A stretch of DNA of 64,000 nt from Acephala macrosclerotiorum (Eukaryota; Ascomycota; Leotiomycetes; Helotiales; Mollisiaceae), in the NCBI GenBank assembly GCA_014904845.1, contig MU119235.1, positions 6,138 to 70,137 of the forward strand, written 5' to 3'. A program made the position numbers and the translations under genes. The notes under the pieces are model-generated. The model saw nothing but the letters and a program-made list of their open reading frames with translations. It did no database searches and was not told the DNA's origin. Position 1 is the stretch's first letter. Each line of letters starts with the position of its first letter. Below are positions 21,696-32,700 of this stretch, in pieces.

Positions 21696-22860
21696 ATGAG
21701 AGGACTTCGACGTGTTATTGTACAATGCTCTATCCCGCGGGCGGTGAGGAGGGCATATTCGAGTGAGGCTCCATTGATCAAGGTGCTAGATGTACAGGCG
21801 CCGAACAGTGGGAGGATACGGATTTTGAGCTTGGTTTGTTTACCCCCTCACTTGATGCTCACAATACGCTTTACCCCATCTGCGAGGGCGTCTACGTCTA
21901 TCAAAATACTCGTGTAAGAGATCTAAAGCTAATAGGAACACACAGGCACGTCCGGCAGCTCGCAATGCCATCTCCCGCGCCCTCCTCAACGAACTCCGCG
22001 CGAACATAAATTACATAGCTGCGGAATACGATAGTGAAGGCAATGAGCTACCTCCCAAGAAGCTTTTTGGAGGTGCCTCTGTAGATGAAAGGGGTCCTAC
22101 AAGGGCAGTAATATTGTCTTCTGAGGTCGACTCATGCTTCTGCGCTGGAGCGGATTTGAAGGAACGAGCGGGGTTTACACCTGAGGAGTAGGTTCATCCA
22201 ATCTGTCCAGAACCCAAATTATTGCGTGGAAATTTTATATCGGACGAAACTCTGCTGACGCAAGACAACAGTACAGCAGCATTCCTCTCCAACCTACGAA
22301 GCACATTCAGCAGCCTAGCCGCCCTTCCCATCCCAACCATCTCCGCCATCTCCTCCCTCGCTCTAGGCGGCGGCCTCGAACTAGCCCTCTGCACACACAT
22401 GCGTGTCCTCGCCTCCACCGCTATCGTTGGGCTGCCGGAAACTCGACTGGGCATATTGCCAGGAGCAGGTGGTACCTACCGCCTCCCCGCTCTCATCGGT
22501 CTCGGACGAGCACGCGACCTCGTCCTCACAGGCCGCAGAGTCTCCGGAGCAGAAGCTTACTTCCTCGGCATTGCTGACCGCCTTGTCGAGGTCTTGCCTG
22601 AGGAAAGAAAGAGTGAAGAGGAAGGGAAGGCAGCGATGATGACGAGAGCGAGAGAGGAGGTATTGAGAGAAGCTATTAGGTTAGCGGGGGAGATATGTGA
22701 GGGTGGACCGATTGCTATTAGGAGTGCGTTGCAGGCGGTTAATTATGCGAGAGAAGAGGTGGAAAACAAGATGTATGAGAGGGTTGTGGCGACGGAGGAT
22801 AGGAACGAGGCGTTGGCGGCTTTTAGGGAGAAGAGGAGGCCGGTGTTCAAGGGGAGGTGA
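21696..22860 (+). CDS. Mitochondrial enoyl-CoA hydratase, AUH (methylglutaconyl-CoA hydratase) type
   Basis: Exons 21696-21833, 21946-22187 and 22272-22860 give 322 residues. It belongs to the crotonase superfamily and most resembles AUH, which hydrates 3-methylglutaconyl-CoA in leucine breakdown. Seen directly: an Arg-rich, acid-free N-terminus (MRGLRRVIVQCSIPRAVRRA), as in mitochondrial presequences; CAGADLKER, which is the AUH form of the oxyanion-hole region; ALGGGLELAL; and ETRLGILPGAGGTYRLP with the catalytic acid region. The C-terminus ends FREKRRPVFKGR, as in AUH homologues. The assignment to leucine degradation is from family knowledge; other short-chain substrates remain possible. 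The first two introns are 112 and 84 bases. Confidence 0.92.
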
Positions 22861-23492
22861 TGATCAGGTACGTGAGTTATACCCAATTGCAATTCGGATG
22901 ACCTCATACAAATTTAGGAATCTAGAAGTTTGTTGCAAATCGCTCAAACCAATCAGCTTCTCTGTCTGAAATTCGGACTTTGTTGCATATCGCTTCGTCC
23001 AATCGTCCTTCTTACCCGAGATGCATGATCGGAATGAGAAAAGCGGTAGTATACCCAACATGGGATAGCCTCAGATCTTGCACGTCCTTGTTCTCCAATA
23101 CGTATGCTCCGACGTCAAACATGGCAGTATTGTTGGGACGTTGAAAGTTCTATGTCCTCTGGTTTGGTAACTCGAACACATTTTCACCACTTTCATTATC
23201 GTATTTTCTAATCGTGCTAATTGCGCTGCATACACCCTAGCCTACTTGTTCTTAACATGAAAGTCCTCCAAGTTGCCGGACCTTCGAAATGATTAAATTT
23301 GAAGGTTCCCACAAGATGTCGGTGACGATGTGACGACTGAGCTATCACAAATTCTCGCCAATTGCTCTCCATGGACCACAATTCAGCATGCACCCGCATG
23401 TAGTTAGATCATTCTTCGTGGGTTCTTCTATTTGGAATTCTCTCCTAACACCACACCAAGATCTAGATACATATACAATGCAAACATGACTG
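22861..23492. other. Intergenic region with a short direct repeat
   Basis: No gene seen. A diverged direct repeat of about 40 bases occurs at 22928-22968 and 22978-23018 (shared TTTGTTGCA.ATCGCT...CCAATC). Confidence 0.45.
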
Positions 23493-24310
23493 AACACCCA
23501 AGTACCCATTAGAGCTATATCTCCAATTTTCCAAAACTCAAAAATATCCTGAACAGTGCCTTATCCCGGGGCCCTGCCCAGACGTCGTACGCGGGTGTGT
23601 CGAAGGAAAACGCAGCTACTACCAGCATATGAAGCGCTACAAAACCATAGATTGGAACAAGTAGAACAACTTCATCGCCAGCTTGGACGACAAAGATTGG
23701 AGTGCTTTAGATTGTCCAGTTAGTTGGGTATATAGAGTAGGAACTGAAAAAGGGTTGTGGTGTCAAATTAAATATGAATGGGAAAACGGAAGTTTCGGGG
23801 AGAAAGGGCCCATTGACCTGGAGCGCCCTTTTGGGGACGCGTGGTGGATGCGAATGGGAATTCCCAAGGATTCGTGGAGCAGATTGGACCTAGGAAAGGT
23901 ATACACTTCGAATGGAAGGCATCGACCTTCGATCAATTATTCGGGTTTCGATAACGAAACGATGCGGATGGGCCGAGCGCTTGATTTTGGTGGGCACATT
24001 GTTCCCAAGCAGGGGGCATATTCTCAAACCTTCTTCACGGCCCTCTGGACGCTGTATCCCTACCGGCCCGAAACCAAACGCTTGGATGGAGAAAAAGTCT
24101 GGACCCACGAATGCACACCAAAGCAGAAGACGAAATGTACGGGCGAACGAGAAATGACTGAAGGAGAGATGCCGAAGTTGATTCTCAGAGCGTAGTTGGG
24201 GATAACCTCAAAACATTAGCGAGACTGGTTCTGATCAGAGCGAGGAAATTGTTTCTGGGGGTTCTGACGAGGATACTATGACTTTGATTGATAACAGTGA
24301 TTCCGAGTAA
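23493..24310 (+). pseudogene. Decayed unknown gene with internal stop and frameshifts
   Basis: I do not recognise the family. A protein-like frame runs from 23493 (LELYLQFSKTQKYPEQCLIP) to a TAG at 23662-23664, then continues in the same frame for another 170 codons (CPVSWVYRVGTEKGLWCQIK, later DAWWMRMGIPKDSWSRLDL). Near 24168 the natural frame appears to switch (EVDSQSVVGDN) and near 24210 to switch again into an acidic, Ser-rich tail, NISETGSDQSEEIVSGG, ending at TAA 24308-24310. The stop cannot be removed by an intron of plausible length. One nonsense and two likely frameshifts indicate a dead gene. The lack of an ATG at the front suggests that upstream exons are also lost or unresolved. 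Confidence 0.6.
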
Positions 24311-24892
24311 TCAGATAACGCGGAGAAACCTGTCGAAGACCGAGCCTTGATAGTCTGGATTATTATTTCTCGAATCTCAATGTCCTCCTCTGGATGAATA
24401 TTTCGAGGTATTCTAGTATCATTGACGAGCAATATTGACTTCTGCCTGTCTGAGTTTTGCATCATTTAAGTGTTGCACTGGGAACAGATTCGAGGAAATA
24501 AAGGGCATACACTCACTGATTCGAACAGTGTAGAAAATACAATAGCATTACTAGCTTACGTCTCTCCAGGGCTCAAGTTGCCTCAATCAGATCCCAAAAA
24601 TACTTAGGGCTGCCCTACCAGCTTTCGTCTTAGCTCCTACCTCGAAGCCCTAGCATAAATCTGACAGCTGCCAAAATCTGGTACCCGCATCCACCATACC
24701 ATCTTAGTCCTAACCTCAACCATAGAACAACCTCATCACTACCCGTCATTAATCATGATATGACTAGGTAGTATTCAAATATGGTCACACACTTATTAAA
24801 TATCTCCATCGCATCAAATTTTTATCCCCATCCTTTTACACGAACTTACCCAATACATTCGCTCTTCGACGCAATTACACATAATCTTCACG
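24311..24892. other. Intergenic region, no gene seen
   Basis: 5' flank of the gene at 24893. Only short open frames. The sequence just before the start is C/T-rich. Confidence 0.4.
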
Positions 24893-27800
24893 ATGGCAGA
24901 TTTTGTCGTACCCGTCGTGGGCGGCGTTTCTGCCCTCTTGACTGCTGGAGCTTTACAATACAGCTTCGGTGATAACTTCAAGACGAAGGAGAAGCCGACC
25001 GAGGAGAAGGGACCTGGTAGCATGCCCCTTCTAACACCCGAGAAGAAGCTCTCTATCCTCGACAGCTCCTCCTCCGAGGGTTTCAAGAAATGGTTGAATA
25101 GCAGATACCTTAGCAGCGTGAGTGGTGGACTTTGGTCGAGGGAAGACAAGCCAAAGTTTACTGGCTACCAAGATCCGAACCACGACGATGTAAAGCCAGC
25201 TTGGAAGTATTTCGACCACTCCATTAAAAACTTCAAAGCAGAGAGCGCAAAGTTCGAAGAAGTAGCTACACACCGAGCTCATTTCGACACGCTTATCGAA
25301 TGGTGCGGTACTCTCGATGACAAGTGGTGGAATCCATCTGATTGCAAAGCCTTTATCTCTAGCAAATTCAATATGGAGACGAATGTATTTGTCCCCGCGA
25401 TTCCTGAGGAACCCGTCCTCGCTTTGCCAGGGACCGGAAACGCCACCATAGCCTCCCCAACAGGATCTGCCAACATCCCCAGCATGAATTCACCAACTAT
25501 GTCCTTCGCAGCTCTACTGGCATATCTGCTCGCATTCATCTTCGTCATCCGATTCGACGGCCGAATGGCGAGGAAGCGAAAAGCCAAGAGGCAGCAACCC
25601 AAAACAGATTCCCCAGATGCCAAAACGCAAGAGCCAGCCTCCAAGTCTCCAAAGACAAGAGGACAACAAGAGATCCACACCCTGACAACTTTCACCGACT
25701 GGTGCGACAAAAAGAGGACGAGCTATTCTGGGACAAGGTCGAGCTCATCTTCCACCGTGGCATTCTCGGGACCAAACCATATGTCAAGAGTGTCAAAGCC
25801 AAGTATCAGAATTCTTGCGACTACATCGAGACTCTCCTCCGCGAAAGCAGGCTCAAGCGCAGTAGCGATGAAAAGTGCTGTGATAGACTCGTCGCAGCTC
25901 AATCCAAGATGGAAAAGCTCACCGAGGACATGATCGCGAAGAACGAAAAGTTGAAGCTCTTGAGAGCCGAAGCAATCAATGCCTATACTAAGGCCCAGCA
26001 ACTTCGCGATGAATTAGCTACGAAAGACGAAATGTGCAGGCAATCAAAAGAGCAAGCATCAATTGGCTATCGCCGAATCATAGATCTCAGAAACGAGGTG
26101 GCTGCAAAAGACGAAGAGCTTAAACTAGTCAAGGTCGAAGCTCTTGCCGCCAACGAAAAAGCGGCAAAGCTCAACGAGACCATGATGCAAATCGCTAAGA
26201 GATTGAAGGCTGTCGATTCCAGAACTAAGGCTCATGGAATGGGAAATCCCGTTCTAAGCTCTCGTACATCGACCTCCTCTGCTCCTACCCATGCCCCTTC
26301 GAAGACCGAGACTCCCCTTGCTGAGCACCTCCCAGCAAGAGAATTCCTCTCCAATAAAATCACAGCTCAATCTCCTCCTCTCAAGGTGAAATTTGCAAGC
26401 AGCTCCGCTGAGGAGGACGCCTTAAAGCCGATCAAGAAAGCGTTCCCGCCTATCCATCAGAGCATGATCGAGATGGCCCGCAAGTTCAAGTCTGTCGAGG
26501 TCAAGGACAATGAGACCAAGGAACATACCCTCATCGGCCCCTCCAACTCCCCGGCTGGCTCCAACCCACAAACCCCAGCTTCCATAGACCTAGCCCTCCT
26601 CCGATGGCAAGGAAAATACATTCTCGCTGAACAAGCTAGAATAACCGACGCTGAGGAAGCAGTCGAGCAAGAGTGGAAGAAAGTCATCGAGCAGAAAACG
26701 AGTGAAGCTTGGAAAAAGAGTCAAGAATCGAGCAAGACCCACAAATATATCCCTCTCCCCGCTCATCCTTGGGCGTTCAGTAAGAGTGGCACTGGAACCG
26801 TAACTACTCCTCGTCGTGAGCGAGTCCATTTTCATTCAATGGCGTTCAACCGCCATTCTGCTTCTGCTCCTGCTACTTGTCCGGAAGCTACTGAGAACTC
26901 GCTCGAATCAATGTCCCAGAAGGAGAAGGAGAAGATGGGCCTCGAAAAAGAGATTTGGCACACTGGTGAGGGCTTGAAAGAAGCTGAGGAGCAGGTCGCT
27001 CGAGAAGAGAAAACTAGAGAGGAATTTGCCAATCTCAAGCAAGTCCGCGAGATTTCGAGAGAAGAGAAGTTGAAACAGTCCGCTCTCTACGCTCAAAAGA
27101 TAGCAGATTTAGTACCCTCATCACCTGCTGCTCCTCGCGCTACTCATACTTCGACACCTTCGAATGCTGTCACTGTTCAGCAACGACGACAACAATCCAA
27201 GTTGCAACAGGTCTCGAACAGTAGTAGCTCCCACCTGCTAACTAAGACAGCATTTGAGAAGGCTGCTGAGAAAGGTATCACTGAAGCTGTTAACAAACTA
27301 GAAAACCCTCTCGTTGCAAACTTCGCTCGCAATAATTCACTACGAGACCACCACGTGCAAATGAATCTTCTAGCAGAAAAACAACGAAGAACAGCGATAT
27401 CGCGCGGGAAGCAAACCCAACCTGCTACCGCACAACAAGGTGTTCCCAAGCAAGAGGGTCCCAATCTCCAAGACTATCTAGACCCTCAGGAAAAGACAAG
27501 AGCTCCAAGGGTGCCTTTCTGGCAACTCTCCAAGGCAAATCCGGTTCCGTTACAATGCCCTGGCGCGCAAGACAGGAGCGGTGCGCCGATCCCCGAAGCC
27601 CTGGCGAAACTCATGAAGCAGCAAGCCGAGCTAAGACAGCAGGAAATGGAAAGACGAAAGGCTGAGAAAGAGCGTGCTAGCGTTGCTCGGAAGGATGCTA
27701 AAGTCAAGAACGGCCAGGAGGAGAAGGCCGTGGTCAGTGAGAAGGAAGAGGACGCTTCGTCTGCTCGCTCTGCTGGGATTGATGGAGAGGAAAAGATCGT

Positions 27801-27906
27801 CGTCGACAATGAGGAAGAAGATGGCGGCGATACCTCTTCCGTATCTTCTTCAGATGGTTCCGACTGGGAAGAACTCGAAGCCCCGGATTCCTCTGATGAT
27901 TTTTGA
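24893..27906 (+). CDS. Long membrane/coiled-coil protein, frame broken at an A run
   Basis: Two overlapping frames make one natural protein of about 1004 residues. Frame 1 runs from ATG 24893; frame 2 is the rest of the coding region, to the stop at 27906. The change-over reads cleanly as FTDWCDKK followed by EDELFWDKVELIFHRG if the A run at 25709-25713 had six A instead of five. Seen: an N-terminal hydrophobic segment (VVPVVGGVSALLTAGALQ), a strong membrane segment near residues 201-222 (FAALLAYLLAFIFVIRF) followed by a basic anchor (RMARKRKAKRQQ), long charged coiled-coil segments from about residue 300 to 440, and an acidic Ser-rich end (EEEDGGDTSSVSSSDGSDWE). No enzyme domain; no function assigned. 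The break may be a sequencing indel, a true mutation or, less likely, frameshifting. Confidence 0.75.
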
Positions 27907-28568
27907 GTAAACGTCTCCAGTCTGCTGTTTTGCGTTAACTACTGTAAACCATAGATAGCTCGAGCTCATGTTTTTGCCCATATCTTGTTGGTTTTGGTAT
28001 TTATTTGTAAATTATTTGGCTTTTGTACAACAAACAATGAAGTTTGAAGTTCAAAAACCTCCTCACCTCGGTTACTCCTTCCAAGAAAAGGGGCTTACAC
28101 GTGACACCAGGCCCGTTCTCCGAGATTCCGCTTTTTACAGGGATACCGCTTCTCTAAATCGCATCCTCTAACGGCATGGTATTTTCAAGCCAACGCTCTC
28201 AAATGTCGAGTAATACCACAACCACAACCACAATTGAAACCTCTTCACAAATACGAAATTAAATCAAAGAGGAGTGTGAATCGTTATGTAACCGATGATC
28301 GATTCACATGCCTCTTTGGCCGGCGTTGAACCTTGTTTGGTCGTACCTTTCCCACGTTCATCATGGTGCGCCTCGCTTCCCCACAGCCATGACGTCTTCC
28401 TCAAACACAAGCTCTGAGAGCTTCATAAACGACTTTCTCCTCCTCTTCTCTCATTCCCATCAATCCAATCCAATCTAATCCAAATCTTCACCTGCTCATC
28501 AACCTCTCCCAATTTATCAAAACCAACCCAATTCAATTTCTTCACACTCCTCGAACAAAACAGTCAAA
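27907..28568. other. Intergenic region, no gene seen
   Basis: 3' flank of the coiled-coil gene and promoter of the next gene. An ACCACAACCACAACCACAA microsatellite lies near 28214-28232. The 130 bases before 28569 are rich in C, T and A, typical of a highly expressed fungal leader. Confidence 0.45.
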
Positions 28569-29079
28569 ATGTCTTTCCTCCTCCGCACCCTTCCCCGCCA
28601 ATCCACCCGCGTCGTCTTCTCGCCGGTTCCTCGAGCATTCAGCACGAGCATCGCCCAACGAAAGAGTGCCACCGATACAGTAAAGGATACAGTGAAGACT
28701 GTCGATCGAAAAGTGTCGGATAAATTAGTTGACGGTATTGAACTTAGTCGTACGTTCTCCCCATATTCCTCATCTTACCTTTCACCCCTCCATTATTCTC
28801 CCTTTCCCTTCCCCTTCCTCATCCGTTATCTCTTCAATCCCATTTCGAGAAGAGAGATTGGGATCAGGGAGGTCAATTGGGATTGATATCTATGAATTGA
28901 TGCTGATGGTAAATGAACGAACAGAAACAGCCGCACAAAAAGCCAAAGCCGCAACCGGAATGTCCGCCGACGAAGCTAAGGGCAAAGCAGCCGAGCTATC
29001 AGGAGAAGCAAAGGGAAAGGCACACGAGTTAGCCGGTGAGGCGAAGGGAAAGAAAGAGGAGATTAAGGGGAATCTATGA
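28569..29079 (+). CDS. LEA-like small mitochondrial protein
   Basis: Exons 28569-28749 and 28925-29079 give 111 residues. The N-terminus (MSFLLRTLPRQSTRVVF, then RAFSTSIAQRK) looks like a mitochondrial presequence with an RAFS cleavage-like site. The rest is highly charged and Ala/Lys/Glu-rich, with 14-residue repeats: AKGKAAELSGEAKGKAHELA and GEAKGKKEEIKG. Repeats of this kind are typical of group 3 LEA and LEA-like stress proteins, which form amphipathic helices that protect membranes or proteins during drying or cold. Function is inferred from composition only. The 175-base intron is long for this window but both ends are canonical and the frame is kept. Confidence 0.8.
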
Positions 29080-29795
29080 TCTCGTCGCTCCATAACTTTG
29101 TACTACTACATCAATCATATCTGGGGAGGATGGGGAAGTGTACTATAAGCATCGCGATATTGTATGGACTTTGCGCTGGCGAAACGATCAATGAATGATT
29201 GAACGGAATTAAATATCTTATTCAGTTTCTGTATCTCTTCCTCGTTGTTTCCCCCTTGGTTATCATCGCGACCTTCTATTTGCGTCTCCAAGCCTCAAAC
29301 ACCCGGTTGTTTATTGTTGAGTCTAATAATCCTTTAAACTCGCTTTCATGTCCTTGCTCTCCCCAATCCATCCATCAAATCGTAAATAATCATACTTCAT
29401 AAGCCCATCCTCTCCTCTAACCATGCCCTCATACACAAGAAAAAGACAAAGTAAATTTAAATTTAGACGCAAAAGCAAAAGCACAGGGGTATACAGTCCA
29501 AGCGATTCCATCCCAAGCAAATCCAAATCCAACAAGCGCAATTCCGTATGCCAACAGCCAAAGCAAAGTTGGGTAGAAATAAGAAAGCAAATGAACGCCA
29601 AAGCGCACACTAAAATATCTCATCGTATCCATCGCATGTACAGACCAACTCAACTCAGAAACTATGATTAAAATAGAATGACAGCAGAAAGGCCTCTCAA
29701 TTGTGTGTTCGAAGAAAAGTCGAATCCGTGTTCTGAATGTCGGTGAATGAGAGTAGAGGATCATAAGAGGCGAATGTTCGTCAAGGGGCGACCGT
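29080..29795. other. Convergent intergenic region, no gene seen
   Basis: Lies between the 3' ends of two convergent genes. A basic Lys/Ser-rich frame (29423-29671) and its antisense partners have no protein-like support and probably reflect A-rich 3' untranslated sequence. Confidence 0.4.
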
Positions 29796-32700
29796 TCACT
29801 CCGGTCTCAGAGTTGTATCCCCTTCATCATTATCGTCGTCCTCTGCCTCCGCTCTCTCCTTCCTCCATTGTTCTTTCTCGCGCTCGCGCTCCTCCCTCTC
29901 CGCATAAACCTTGTCCTTTCCGAATTGAGCCGCTTGCAGGCAGTCAATGTACGTCCTGAACTTGACAATCTCCCTCAACAAATAGCTACTCTTCTTCTCC
30001 CAATTCGCCATCGCCTTGTTCGCATTGGGATGTCTGGGCGTGAAAGCCAGGAGCATAGGACTCCTTAACTGATTGTGTTTCTGCAACTCTTCTTCAATAC
30101 CAGACACATAGTCTGATAGTGTCTTCAACTGGTCTTGTTCCATGAGGTTGCTTGCACGCATGGATTGTGTGGGCGGAGTCCAGTCGCTGATAGTGATTTT
30201 GTCGCCAGGGAGACGAGCACGGGGGCCGGAAGAAGCGTAGCCTTGGTCCAGAGAGGAGCGGAGGGAGGATTGAATTGAGGGGCGGTTGCCGGAGGTGGAT
30301 GGGCGGGTAGAGTCGTTAATGGCGTTCACGAGGGCGTTGTTGACGATGGCGTCGGACCATCCGTACTCGATGTTGGAGATGCCTCCGACAAGGGGATGGT
30401 TTGAGAGTCGTGCACTCCAATAGTTGGCTGTCGAGACAAACTCCTTCACAATGTCCGGAGTACCAACTTGGAACAGATGAACCCCTCCAGTTGGCAGCGA
30501 AAGGGCCCAAACATGTGGACGCGCTTTCGAGTATCCTGGGGAGGGAAGCGCGCTGGCGATTGTCTGTCGAAGCAGGAAGGATCCCAAACTCTCGGCGTTC
30601 TCTTGCCAATTACCACCACCCACAACCCCCATAGCGATCCCCTTGCCTTTCGCCTTGTTTCGTAAACTCTTTGCAGAGAACGAGAACAAGCTCATATAAC
30701 CCTTCTCAATGACAGCAAACACCTCGCTCCAGTTGCGATCCTTGGCTTTCTTGTCCACGGATTCGAGATGGTGCTTATGCTTTACAATACCCTCTTTCGC
30801 CCATGGCGCGCCATGCAACTCCAGAGATTCGTCTTCCAGCAGAGGTGTCACTCGTGGCTCCTCGCGATCACTGCCTCCACTACCAGCGCTTCCAATCGTC
30901 TCTTCACGAATGATAGCCTGACTCAACGCATTCGCAAACCCAATCGACTGCTGGTAATCTGCACTCGGCCAATTCGAGCCAAATGAGTCAACAGACATCG
31001 AAGTCTGGGTCTTCCCAAGAGAGTATTTACTCCAAGTGCTGGAAGAGACAGACGGACTCCACATCGACGATTGATCATCCAGGCTCGTTCGACTCGATCC
31101 TAGTCCAGAGCCGGGGTACAGGCGGGGTCTCGAACGATTCTTATTAGCCCACTTCCCATTCCCAACACGCACAGTTTCCGCTGTTCGACCCCTGGCATAG
31201 CTTTGAGAATCGGATGGTGCTTTGCTGAGCACGCTGGGGGTACGGCGCAACATTCCGTTCGTGAATACCGAGAGGCTGTTGGTGGATGGTGGCTGAAGCG
31301 ACTTCTCTGCTGGTGCGCCAAAGAGTGGAAGACGCTCGTTGCGAATAGAGTTGTAGAAATCCTTCAACACAATCTCAACTTGAACTTCCCAAGTCCTCAA
31401 CGTGCCATGGAAAGGCGCCTTCACCAACGGTCCACAATCATTTTGAGGTGTGTCATAATCCAATGGAGTCGGCGCAATCCCATCGGAATCAGTCCGTGGA
31501 GGTGGTCTGAAAGACGATCTCCATGACGGTCGCTCAACTTCAATAGATGCCCGTTCTGGCTTCAAACTGGCCTCAGGGGCTGATTTGTTAGTATCGAAAG
31601 TCGAGCTCTTTCCAGGCAAAATGGAACCTCTTGCTGGCTCGAACGCATCGGGTGCAGAATCTGCAACACTCTTACGGATCGTAGGCATAGTGTTCTTGAC
31701 GAATTGACTTCGAGTCATCTTCTGCTCAATATCCGCAAGATGCAGATCTGTGTTCAGGAGAAGCAAGGAGTAGCAAATGGTGTGAACAACATCTGAGAAG
31801 GTTAGCGCAACTCCAGTTACCTTGGAGTTAAACTTACCGGTTCCTTTGAATCCGTGATCGGGATTACACTCGCACCATCGGTTAGAAAATGCAACCAGAA
31901 TACGATCTACTTGCTGTGACTCTGCCTTCAAAGCTAGCCGACCACACATTAATCGAAGCGCAGCCAGGATATTAAGGTTCGCAAAATCATAGAGTTCCAT
32001 ATAAGCCAGCAACGTCCTCAGTCGAACCGGTCCTTCTTCTCCAAGCCAAGTGGCCGCCTTTTCCTTCTGAATAAAATCCTCATTCCCATCATAAATTTTC
32101 TTCGCTCTTTCTCGATCGCCTTCTGCTGGAGTGACTGCATCCGCAGGTGGGTAGACTTCATCCAGAGTATTGATTGCTTCAGAAGCTGACATGAGTTTAC
32201 TTTCTGGAGTGTCCGCGATTTCCTCGCCATCAACTTGGACAAGGGGAAGACTTGTAGCAGATTTGTATGCCGTGTCAGTGGAACCGGAGTACCTCCCAGG
32301 AGCTTCGCCAGCCTTGAATGGTAGGGCAAGATTTGGTGGACCTGAAAGATCCTCTTCTGATGAAGAAGGTTCCAGCCAAACTCGATGCTCTTTATCATCT
32401 AGCTGACCAGGAGATTTCGTTGGAGTAAGCATAACCCATTCTTCGTCCTTGGTAGTAACAATTGTCTGCTTGATGCCAGATCCTGGTTCTTTTGCATTGC
32501 GGGGGGAATTGCCAATCGGTGAGGATTTTGCGTCCGGTTTTGATGGCGTCGGAGATCTTCTGGAATGCATTCTTTCATACTCGGCAACCAAAGCCATATC
32601 TCTCGCTACACTCGGAGAGCTATGCTGACGATTTGCCAAGGGATTAGGCTCCAACATATCCTTTCCTCCGGTGATCGAGGGCGTTGTATCACGGTCATTA

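Noticed and set aside
23640..23690. An intron removing the TAG at 23662
   Set aside because: GTAG...GCCAG there would span only about 21 bases, too short for a spliceosomal intron.
24893..25933. A separate 346-residue protein ending at 25933
   Set aside because: The part after 25713 is Ser/Arg-rich shadow sequence, while the other frame there is clearly coding; one broken gene explains both better.
29423..29671. Basic Lys/Ser-rich open frame on the plus strand
   Set aside because: It lies in A-rich sequence between two convergent genes and has no domain or splice support; best read as untranslated sequence.
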